Made by a program: the position numbers and the translations under genes. A DNA stretch of 11,146 nucleotides from Chloroflexota bacterium (lineage in GTDB: Bacteria; Chloroflexota; Dehalococcoidia; Dehalococcoidales; RBG-16-60-22): positions 1 through 11,146 of the forward strand of contig JANYKH010000211.1 in the NCBI GenBank assembly GCA_025358235.1, written 5' to 3'. How positions within the stretch are numbered: position 1 is the first letter of the stretch; each line of letters begins with the position of its first letter. This document shows positions 1 to 5,889 of this stretch, piece by piece. The notes beneath the pieces are model-generated. The model was not told the DNA's origin and made no database searches. It saw only the letters and a list, made by a program, of their open reading frames with translations.

Positions 1-1757
1 TGGACTATCCCAACATCGCCGAAAAGGAAATAACTGTCTTCACCACCCGCGCCGATACAGCCTACGGTGTTACCTTTATGGTGTTGGCCCCCGAACATCC
101 CCTGGTGGATAAACTGACCACGCCCACACAAAAAGAAGCTGTCAAAGCTTACCAGGTGAAAGCCCGCCACCAGAGTGAAATAGAGCGCACGTCTACGGAA
201 AAGGAAAAAGACGGCGTCTTCACCGGGTCTTATTGCTTCAATCATCTGACGGGCGATAAAGTCCCCATCTGGATCGCGGACTACGTTCTGGCCAGCTATG
301 GCACCGGTGCGGTGATGGCCGTGCCTGCCCATGATGACCGTGATTTTGCTTTCGCCAGAAAATACAGCATCCCGGTGAAGGTCGTTATATCACCGCCGGA
401 CTGGGATGGAAAACCTTTGGAACAGGCGTTTACCGAAACCGGTCTCATGGTTAATTCGAAAACTTTTAACGGCACGCCCAGCGAAAAGGGAATCCTGGCC
501 GTATCTGAATTCCTGGATAAAAACGGGTGGGGCAAGCGCACCGTCAACTACAAACTGCGTGACTGGCTGATCTCCCGCCAGCGCTACTGGGGCGCGCCCA
601 TTCCCATTATTTACTGCGATAAATGCGGCGCTGTGCCCGTGCCGGAAAAGGACCTGCCCGTCCTGCTGCCGGAAGATGCGGATTTCAAGCCCACTGGCGA
701 ATCGCCGCTGAAAGCCAACCAGAACTTCGTCAACACCACCTGCCCCACCTGCAGCGGCCCCGCCAAACGCGAGACCGATACCCTCGATACCTTTATGTGC
801 TCTGCCTGGTATTACCTGCGCTACACCAGTCCGCATTATGCCGATGGAGCTTTTGACCCGGCCAAATTGAAATATTGGATGCCGGTGGATATTTATACGG
901 GCGGGGCGGAACATGCGGTGGCTCACCTTTTCTATTCCCGGTTCTTCACCAAAGCTATCCGTGATATGGGCCTGATTAATTTCGGCGAACCGTTTACCAA
1001 GCTCTTTAACCAGGGCACCATCATTGCCGGCGGTGCCAAGATGAGCAAGTCCCGCGGGAACGTGGTCAACCCGGACAATTATGTGGATACCTTGGGCGCG
1101 GACGCAGTGCGCGCCTACCTGATGTTTGTAGGGCCGTGGGAGCTGGGTGGCGAATGGAATGACAGCGGCATCGGCGGCATGGGCCGCTGGCTGAACCGCG
1201 TTTGGACGCTCAGTCTGGAACCGTTCGAAGAGAATCCCGGGGCTGACCGGAATTCCCGTGCCGAAGCGGAACGAGAATTAATACACATCATGCACAGCAC
1301 GATAAAAAAGGTCACCGAAGATATTGACGGCATGCACTACAACACCATGCTGTCCGCCTTGATGGAATATTGCAACTTCCTGACGAAGGCAAAAGAATCC
1401 CGACTCGTCACCAGCCGCGTCTGGGATGAGGCTATCAAGAACCTGCTGCTCATGCTCGCACCAACCGCCCCCCACATGACCGAGGAGCTCTGGGCTGCCC
1501 TCGGCAAGCCTTACAGCATCCATAACGGCAAATGGCCGGCATGGGATGCCAGCCTCGCCAAAGATGAAGAAATCACGCTGATCGTCCAGGTGAACGGCAA
1601 GGTCCGAGACCGCATCAACGTCCCGGCTGAAATCGCGGAAGATAAGGCTCGCGCCCTGGCCTCAGCCAGCGATAAGGTGAAACCGTTTGTAGAGGGCCAT
1701 GATATCGTTAAAGTGATTTATGTGCCCGGCAAGTTGGTCAATATTGTTGTGAAATAG
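1..1757 (+). CDS. leuS: Leucyl-tRNA synthetase, 3' part (5' end outside window)
   Basis: Class I aminoacyl-tRNA synthetase that charges tRNA-Leu in the cytoplasm. The reading frame is open from the window edge (first full codon at base 3) and gives 584 residues; LeuRS is usually about 810-870, so the N-terminal part of the Rossmann fold with the HIGH motif lies upstream. In order I see the CP1 editing domain, with its threonine-rich motif TTRADT (the family norm is TTRPDT) and GTGAVMAVPAHDDRD. Then comes the return to the catalytic domain (RDWLISRQRYWGAPIP), followed by two CxxC zinc-binding pairs (codons at 615-626 and 741-752) in the zinc domain. DTLDTFMCSAWYYLRY and the KMSKS signature (AKMSKSRGNVV, KMSKS codons 1038-1052) follow. 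The C-terminal anticodon-binding domain ends in VQVNGKVRDRI and VPGKLVNIVVK. Nothing suggests decay. It is followed by a strong terminator and converges on the ABC genes. Identification is very secure. Confidence 0.98.
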   Translation, partial: DYPNIAEKEITVFTTRADTAYGVTFMVLAPEHPLVDKLTTPTQKEAVKAYQVKARHQSEIERTSTEKEKDGVFTGSYCFNHLTGDKVPIWIADYVLASYGTGAVMAVPAHDDRDFAFARKYSIPVKVVISPPDWDGKPLEQAFTETGLMVNSKTFNGTPSEKGILAVSEFLDKNGWGKRTVNYKLRDWLISRQRYWGAPIPIIYCDKCGAVPVPEKDLPVLLPEDADFKPTGESPLKANQNFVNTTCPTCSGPAKRETDTLDTFMCSAWYYLRYTSPHYADGAFDPAKLKYWMPVDIYTGGAEHAVAHLFYSRFFTKAIRDMGLINFGEPFTKLFNQGTIIAGGAKMSKSRGNVVNPDNYVDTLGADAVRAYLMFVGPWELGGEWNDSGIGGMGRWLNRVWTLSLEPFEENPGADRNSRAEAERELIHIMHSTIKKVTEDIDGMHYNTMLSALMEYCNFLTKAKESRLVTSRVWDEAIKNLLLMLAPTAPHMTEELWAALGKPYSIHNGKWPAWDASLAKDEEITLIVQVNGKVRDRINVPAEIAEDKARALASASDKVKPFVEGHDIVKVIYVPGKLVNIVVK

Positions 1758-1774
1758 GCAGTGTCCTGAAAAAC

Positions 1775-1808
1775 AAGACGGGGAGCTCTTAACGGCTCCC
1801 CGTTTTTT
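1775..1808 (+). terminator. Intrinsic terminator of leuS, between convergent genes
   Basis: ACGGGGAGC (1778-1786) pairs perfectly with GCTCCCCGT (1795-1803) over an 8-nt loop. The stem can be extended by a G-T and two A-T pairs (1775-1777), and a T6 run covers 1803-1808. It starts about 20 nt after the leuS stop. On the other strand the same hairpin is followed by a weaker T-rich run (CTTGTTTTT), so it probably also stops transcription from the convergent ABC operon, whose last gene ends at 1848. Confidence 0.93.
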
Positions 1809-1847
1809 GTGTCTTGAACAACGTGACTGTCTCCCAGCCCATCTTCT

Positions 1848-2585
1848 TCAAATTTTGCTGGAAAGCAGCACCCTTTCTTTTGTCAGAGAACGGGATAGCA
1901 ACAGCGAAACCAGGGCGCAGATCACGATCACGCCAAGGTACACCAGGGGGAAGAAGTTCAGGGAGAATCCCTGCGCCCCGATGGCGTTAATCGAAATCAC
2001 CAAAAGAACAAATATGCCGGTGAAAACAAAGCTGGCGATCCTGGGATTGGCGATGACCAGCTGTATATAAATCACCACCATCACAATAGTGAATATCATA
2101 ACTGGAACAACTACCAGAGCTGACAGGACAGCCAGGAGATCGGGAAGAATAAAAATATGAGTTTTCGGTATTACGAAAACCAGACTCAATACCACATAAG
2201 CCAAAATGGATATCGAAAGGCCAATCGCCACACTGGGCAGCATTACCGCCAGGGATTTACCCATCCATATTTGTTTAATGCTCACCGGCGTCGCCATCAA
2301 AGACTCGATCGTGCGTTTAGCTTTATCGAGTATTACTGAATAATTGGCGAAGATAGAGCAAATGAAAATCGAATACATCAGCGGCAGGATGTACGCCAGA
2401 CTGTTCATAAAACCACGGCTGTAATTAATGATCGCCTCCTGGCTGGAAAGAGAGGAAACGAACCTGTTATAGGTTGTGACGTAACTGAGCGTCAGAAACA
2501 GCGACACCAGGAAAAACACATAGATGCTGCGGCTGCGGAAAGCTTCGCCGATATCTTTAAAGGCAATAACCCATAACTTGCTCAT
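1848..2585 (-). CDS. ABC-2 type transporter permease
   Basis: Integral membrane subunit of an ABC-2 family exporter, 245 residues. Hydrophobic stretches suggest six membrane helices, at about residues 20-39, 62-84, 111-139, 150-178, 183-203 and 212-232. Between helices 2 and 3 lies the family's characteristic amphipathic stretch, DKAKRTIESLMATPVSIKQ (about 87-105). It corresponds to the E+GT-x-E-x-LL-x-TP motif that couples the permease to its ATPase. Its ATG directly follows the TAA of the upstream ATPase with no spacer, and a GGAG inside the ATPase's end can act as ribosome binding site, so the two are translationally coupled. The N-terminus (MSKLWVIAFKDIGEAFRSR) fits the NatB/YhaP-like class. 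The substrate cannot be deduced; drug, peptide, lipid or ion export are all possible. No other transporter subunit is present. Confidence 0.88.
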   Translation of the reverse strand: MSKLWVIAFKDIGEAFRSRSIYVFFLVSLFLTLSYVTTYNRFVSSLSSQEAIINYSRGFMNSLAYILPLMYSIFICSIFANYSVILDKAKRTIESLMATPVSIKQIWMGKSLAVMLPSVAIGLSISILAYVVLSLVFVIPKTHIFILPDLLAVLSALVVVPVMIFTIVMVVIYIQLVIANPRIASFVFTGIFVLLVISINAIGAQGFSLNFFPLVYLGVIVICALVSLLLSRSLTKERVLLSSKI

Positions 2586-3512
2586 TTATTTTCGCTCCGC
2601 TTCTTTGACGATGGTAGTGTACATTTCCTCTAACGAGGCTTCCTGCTTTTTGAACTGCTCCACCTTAACCCCTCTTGAAGCCAGGAAACCCACAACGCTC
2701 GCTACCTCGAGGTCAGGGGTGGACACTAACGTGAGAATTTTATCGCGCTGTTCGCGGATACTGACTCCGGGCAGCTTTTGCAGCTCGGCGATTACTGCCG
2801 GGGACAGGGCTTCGGAAGTTTCTATTTCCACTCCGCCCTGGCCATGCTCGCGTTTCAACTTCGCGGTTTCCCCGTAGAGTCTTATCTGCCCTTTGTCGAT
2901 TAAGGCAATGCGGTCGCAAACGCGCTGTACTTCATCCAGGTTATGAGAACTTAACAGGATTGTCTTCCCGTGTTTGTGAATCAAATCAAGCATCAGTTCC
3001 CGGATTTGTATTTGCCCGCTCGGGTCGACGCCGGAGGTGGGCTCATCCAAAACCAGCAGTTCAGGGTCAGAGATCATGGACCGGGCCAGAGCCAGTTTTT
3101 GGCGCATGCCCTTGGAATACGTCCCGACTTTGTCATTTGCCCTGTCTTTCAAACCTACCAGTTCAATGACCTCCTGGGCTTTAGGCTGAGGCTTCTCCAC
3201 GTCATATAACCTGGCATAAAACAGCAGATTTTTTAAGGCTGTCATATTGTCATACAGGCCGTCCGCTTCCAGGACAAAGCCTATTTTCTTGCGGGTCTGA
3301 TTAACTTGAACATCCTGGCCTAATACAGTTACTTTTCCGGAAGTTGCATTCATTAATCCCAGGATGATCCTGATCGTGGTCGTTTTTCCGGCTCCGTTTG
3401 GTCCGAGGTATCCAAAGATGTTTCCCCGCCTCACCGCCAGGGTGACATCCTTCAGAATCTGCCTGCCGCCTAATTCCTTATTTACATGTTCCAGACTTAT
3501 GATATCTTCCAT
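2586..3512 (-). CDS. ABC-2 type transporter ATP-binding protein (NatA/CcmA-like)
   Basis: Cytoplasmic ATPase that drives the adjacent permease. In its 308 residues I see Walker A GPNGAGKT (37-44) and a Q-loop region GFVLEADGLYDNMT (about 78-91) with Glu where classical importers have Gln, as is common in this subfamily. The signature YSKGMRQKLALAR (132-144) is the YSKGM variant typical of ABC-2 ATPases. Walker B LLVLDEP (152-158) is followed by a D-loop SGVDP, then the H-switch SSHNLDEV with His190. Residues from about 215 to 308 form the C-terminal accessory domain found in drug-type ATPases. It is the first gene of a two-gene operon, and its stop codon touches the permease start. An extended -10 promoter lies about 36 nt upstream. 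All catalytic residues are present. The family call is secure; the transported substrate is unknown. Confidence 0.93.
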   Translation of the reverse strand: MEDIISLEHVNKELGGRQILKDVTLAVRRGNIFGYLGPNGAGKTTTIRIILGLMNATSGKVTVLGQDVQVNQTRKKIGFVLEADGLYDNMTALKNLLFYARLYDVEKPQPKAQEVIELVGLKDRANDKVGTYSKGMRQKLALARSMISDPELLVLDEPTSGVDPSGQIQIRELMLDLIHKHGKTILLSSHNLDEVQRVCDRIALIDKGQIRLYGETAKLKREHGQGGVEIETSEALSPAVIAELQKLPGVSIREQRDKILTLVSTPDLEVASVVGFLASRGVKVEQFKKQEASLEEMYTTIVKEAERK

Positions 3513-3548
3513 CTTTTAAATCGCCCTGCTCGTGTCTGTTTTCATTCA

Positions 3549-3557
3549 ATTATAACA
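3549..3557 (-). promoter_or_regulatory. Extended -10 promoter of the ABC exporter operon
   Basis: Read on the minus strand this is TGTTATAAT, a perfect TATAAT with the TGn extension. It lies about 36 nt before the ATG of the ATPase gene. There is no good -35 box at 16-18 nt further upstream, which is acceptable for an extended -10 promoter. This is inferred from sequence only. Confidence 0.55.
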
Positions 3558-3638
3558 CCGTATTAACGTATGTATTTTTGGCTCTCCACGAATACTGCCC
3601 ATTAACTGTTTCTAATTTGTGTAGTTTGATTGGTTTAT

Positions 3639-3719
3639 GGCAGCCTCTGCGAGCGCGGCGCCACCCGCACCGTGATCCTGGACCGGTGGGGAGGGCCATT
3701 AGAGGGCTGCTCTTTTTTT
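3639..3719 (+). other. Long bipartite hairpin followed by a T7 run, orphan terminator or small-RNA 3' end
   Basis: An outer stem pairs 3639-3648 (GGCAGCCTCT) with 3701-3711 (AGAGGGCTGCT), one G bulged at 3704. An inner stem pairs GGC/CC/CCC/CACCG (3657-3672) with CGGTG/GGG/GG/GCC (3684-3697), with two single-G bulges, one A-A mismatch and an 11-nt loop. A C and then seven T (3713-3719) follow directly on the + strand. The shape is that of an intrinsic terminator or the 3' end of a small RNA transcribed rightward. However, both flanking genes run leftward and I see no strong + strand promoter in 3513-3638. On the minus strand no T run follows the stem, so it does not look like the terminator of the flavoenzyme gene. 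The short ORFs crossing it are not convincing. Confidence 0.4.
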
Positions 3720-3731
3720 GGTTTGAAAAGA

Positions 3732-5675
3732 CTAAATCGCGCAGCCGAGCCGGAAACCGTCGTGCACTGCTTGGGCGATCTGCCCGGCATGCCAGCAGTC
3801 TCCCGCCATGCGCACGGTAAAACCCGCCTCACGCAGTACGGGATAAAGCGCGTTATTGGGTTTATTCCCGATGGACACGATAATAGTATCCGCGGGTATC
3901 AGTTGTTCCTTGCCCCCCTTCACCACCCGCACCCCGCTTTCTTCTATCCCCACGCACTTGGCCCCGGTAATGAACGTAATCGGCAATTCTTTAATCCGCG
4001 TCATTAATCTGAAGCGGTCTTTTGAACCCATTTCCAGGGCCAGATCCGGCAGCATTTCGATTACCGTTACCTGACTGCCGTCCTCGTATAAATATTCCGC
4101 GGTCTCGCAACCGGTCGCACCTCCGCCGATGACGACGCAGTTTTTGCCCGCTTCTGCGCGGCCTGCCAGCAAATCTGTCGCGCTGATAACGTTGGCCCCT
4201 TTAATACCGGGAACCGGTGGCATGAAAGGCATGGAGCCCGCCGCCAGAATAACATAGTCCGGCTTCATGTCCCGCAGTAAATCAACGTTGACCTCGGTGT
4301 TTAGATGGACGGCGATGTGAAGTTGTTTCATCTGGTATTCAAACCAGCTGATGACCGGGCCGATTCTATCCGCTTTATGCGGCGGAATAACCGCCAGGTT
4401 CATCTGCCCGCCCAACCGGCTGTCCTTTTCAAACAAAACCGGTTGATGGCCCCGCAGCGAGAGTACGCGGGCGGCTTCCATACCGGCCGGCCCGCCGCCG
4501 ATGATCGTCACTTTTTTGGGCGTCCTGGTCGGCACCACCGCCAGTTCGTATTCTTTACCGGTCAGTGCATTGAGAGCGCAGGTCACCGGCTGGTTCTTGG
4601 TCTTCGCTATATCCTGGCAGTAAAAACAGGTCATGCAGGGGCGGATATCCGGGATGTTGCCATCCGCTACTTTGTGTGGGAAATCGGGGTCGGTCAGGAA
4701 ATTACGGCCCACCGCGATGATGTCCGCCATGCCGTTCTCAATTGCTTTTTCCCCGATTTGCGGGCTGATTCGCCCTGCGATAATGACCGGCACTTTAAGG
4801 TGCCTTTTAATTCCCTCGGCCAGGGGAAGGGCGGCGCCCGGTTCATCGGGGGCAGTGAGCAGAGTGTCTTTGCCGTAACCGAAGCGGGAAACGCTGATGG
4901 CATCAACGAGACCGGAAAGCCTCGCGGCAATTTCCTGGCTTTCCACCGGGGTAATACCCCCCGGCGCCTCCCCCTCTATTCCGTTAATGCGGCACCACAG
5001 CGCAAAGTCCGGCCCCACTACCTGCCGTACTGCCTGAATAACCTGCACCAGCAGCCGCATGCGGTTTTCCAGGCTGCCGCCGTATTCGTCATTGCGTTTA
5101 TTTGAAAAAGCAGAAAGGAACGTGGCTATTAAATAGCCGTGAGCCCCGTGAATTTCAATACCGTCAAAACCGGCCTTCTTTACCCGGCCTGCCGCCGCGG
5201 CGAATAGCCCGATTATTTCCTGGATTTCAGCTATCGTCAGGGCATGGGGCATTTCCCCGAAGCCCGGCGCTTCTCCCGGAGGGCAGGGAAGAGGAGAGGG
5301 GGCAATCGGTTGGAATCCACCCAACTTGGACCTGGCAATGCGTCCGGTGTGAATCAACTGAATTGCGGCCTTCGCACCGTGTTTTTTAATAGAAGCGGCA
5401 ATATCCGCAAAGCCGGGGATAGCTAGATCGCTATCTATAGCGGGACGTCCCCATGTCTGCATGCCCCGGTAAAGATCAACACTGGTGTTTTCCACCGTGA
5501 TCATCCCGGCGCCGCCTTTGGCGCGGGCTTCATAATAGGCTCTGGCCCTTTCGGTGACCATCCCGTCTTCAGTAAAGAAACTGGTGCCCATCGGCGCCAT
5601 GACAATACGGTTTTTCAGCACCATTTTGTTGATTGTTACCGGGCTCAACAGATTGGCAAATTGCGGCATTGTCAT
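3732..5675 (-). CDS. Fe-S flavoenzyme of the 2,4-dienoyl-CoA reductase / old yellow enzyme family
   Basis: NADH- or NADPH-dependent ene-reductase of 647 residues, close to the family's 640-730. Residues 1 to about 345 form the FMN-binding OYE barrel: NRIVMAPMGTS (22-32), QLIHTGR (106-112), and the active-site segment HGAHGYL (His176, His179, Tyr181) followed by SNKRNDEYGGSLENR. GRISPQIGEKAIENGMADI and VGRNFLTDP close the barrel. Four cysteines (347, 350, 353, 366; CX2CX2CX12C) hold a [4Fe-4S] cluster. Residues 388-647 are a pyridine-nucleotide-disulfide-type domain, with an FAD-binding IIGGGPAG (391-398) and a NAD(P)-binding VIGGGATG (515-522). A GAGGAG 8 nt before the first ATG supports the start at 5675 rather than the Met two codons later. 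The substrate is not fixed by sequence: 2,4-dienoyl-CoA, an enoate, a bile-acid-like steroid or an amine are all possible for relatives. It is a single-gene unit diverging from the cobalamin operon. Confidence 0.9.
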   Translation of the reverse strand: MTMPQFANLLSPVTINKMVLKNRIVMAPMGTSFFTEDGMVTERARAYYEARAKGGAGMITVENTSVDLYRGMQTWGRPAIDSDLAIPGFADIAASIKKHGAKAAIQLIHTGRIARSKLGGFQPIAPSPLPCPPGEAPGFGEMPHALTIAEIQEIIGLFAAAAGRVKKAGFDGIEIHGAHGYLIATFLSAFSNKRNDEYGGSLENRMRLLVQVIQAVRQVVGPDFALWCRINGIEGEAPGGITPVESQEIAARLSGLVDAISVSRFGYGKDTLLTAPDEPGAALPLAEGIKRHLKVPVIIAGRISPQIGEKAIENGMADIIAVGRNFLTDPDFPHKVADGNIPDIRPCMTCFYCQDIAKTKNQPVTCALNALTGKEYELAVVPTRTPKKVTIIGGGPAGMEAARVLSLRGHQPVLFEKDSRLGGQMNLAVIPPHKADRIGPVISWFEYQMKQLHIAVHLNTEVNVDLLRDMKPDYVILAAGSMPFMPPVPGIKGANVISATDLLAGRAEAGKNCVVIGGGATGCETAEYLYEDGSQVTVIEMLPDLALEMGSKDRFRLMTRIKELPITFITGAKCVGIEESGVRVVKGGKEQLIPADTIIVSIGNKPNNALYPVLREAGFTVRMAGDCWHAGQIAQAVHDGFRLGCAI

Positions 5676-5721
5676 GATTTTCTCTCCTCATGGACGATGG
5701 AAATTCGCAAGGCTTCATCTC

Positions 5722-5750
5722 AATTTAGCAGTTTAGACTGCCGGTATCAA
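5722..5750 (-). promoter_or_regulatory. Promoter of the Fe-S flavoenzyme gene
   Basis: On the minus strand, TTGATA (-35, bases 5750-5745) and TAAATT (-10, bases 5727-5722) are separated by exactly 17 nt. The predicted start lies about 40 nt before the ATG, which has its own GAGGAG ribosome binding site. The -35 matches the sigma-70 consensus at five of six positions and the -10 at four of six. An inverted repeat fills most of the spacer (separate entry). Confidence 0.5.
5728..5741. promoter_or_regulatory. Inverted repeat inside the -35/-10 spacer, candidate operator
   Basis: GCAGT-TTAG-ACTGC is a perfect 5-bp inverted repeat with a 4-bp centre. It lies wholly within the 17-nt spacer of the leftward promoter, directly against the -10 box. 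A protein bound here would block RNA polymerase, as for a classical repressor. The regulator is unknown and none is encoded in the window. Confidence 0.35.
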
Positions 5751-5754
5751 GACG

Positions 5755-5770
5755 TTAAACGACCGTTTAA
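5755..5770. promoter_or_regulatory. 16-bp palindrome, candidate operator in the divergent region
   Basis: TTAAACG-AC-CGTTTAA is a perfect 7-bp inverted repeat with a 2-bp centre. It ends 4 bp upstream of the -35 box of the leftward promoter and about 47 bp upstream of the -35 box of the rightward cobalamin promoter. A related half-palindrome, AAAC-G-GTTT at 5811-5819, overlaps the rightward -35. The size and AT-rich arms resemble TetR- or MarR-family operators, but the regulator cannot be named from sequence. Confidence 0.4.
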
Positions 5771-5817
5771 TTGGTACTGGTTCTTATCCAGGGGCATCCA
5801 TCCCAATGATAAACGGT

Positions 5818-5847
5818 TTGACACTGACCTCTCCGGGTAGTTATACT
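5818..5847 (+). promoter_or_regulatory. Sigma-70 promoter of the cobalamin operon
   Basis: A perfect TTGACA (5818-5823) is followed, after 18 nt, by TATACT (5842-5847, five of six consensus positions). The predicted start near 5854 leaves an untranslated leader of only about 36 nt before the ATG at 5890. That is far too short for a cobalamin riboswitch. A palindrome covers the predicted start site. Confidence 0.7.
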
Positions 5848-5849
5848 AT

Positions 5850-5861
5850 CAAGTGCACTTG
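5850..5861. promoter_or_regulatory. Palindrome over the predicted transcription start of the cobalamin operon
   Basis: CAAGTGCACTTG is a perfect 12-bp palindrome that begins 2 bp after the -10 box. The heptamer ATCAAGT, which forms its left arm (5848-5854), recurs at 5868-5874, exactly 20 bp or about two helical turns downstream. The position just after the promoter is that of a repressor operator. The bound factor is unknown; a cobalt- or redox-responsive regulator would make sense but is only a guess. Confidence 0.4.
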
Positions 5862-5889
5862 TCTTTAATCAAGTAAGGTTGATTTAGAT

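Noticed and set aside
390..926. 178-codon open frame on the minus strand inside leuS
   Set aside because: It is antisense to conserved LeuRS motifs and its low-complexity Gly/Ala/Arg text is typical of a shadow frame.
1807..2070. 87-codon + strand frame after leuS
   Set aside because: It begins at the terminator and is antisense to the ABC permease, with no recognisable content.
3333..3425. Glu in place of Gln in the Q-loop and the YSKGM signature of the ABC ATPase as signs of a degenerate ATPase
   Set aside because: Both variants are normal in ABC-2 drug/NatA-type ATPases, and Walker A, Walker B and the H-switch are intact.
3630..4007. 125-codon + strand frame (ERGATRTVILDRW...) that resembles a short Rossmann-like beginning
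   Set aside because: Two thirds lie antisense to the flavoenzyme's 3' end, the start overlaps the long hairpin, and there is no ribosome binding site or recognisable domain.
4305..5105. 266-codon open frame on the + strand inside the flavoenzyme gene
   Set aside because: It is antisense to a clearly conserved gene, has no family motifs, and its composition is that expected for the complement of a GC-rich coding frame.
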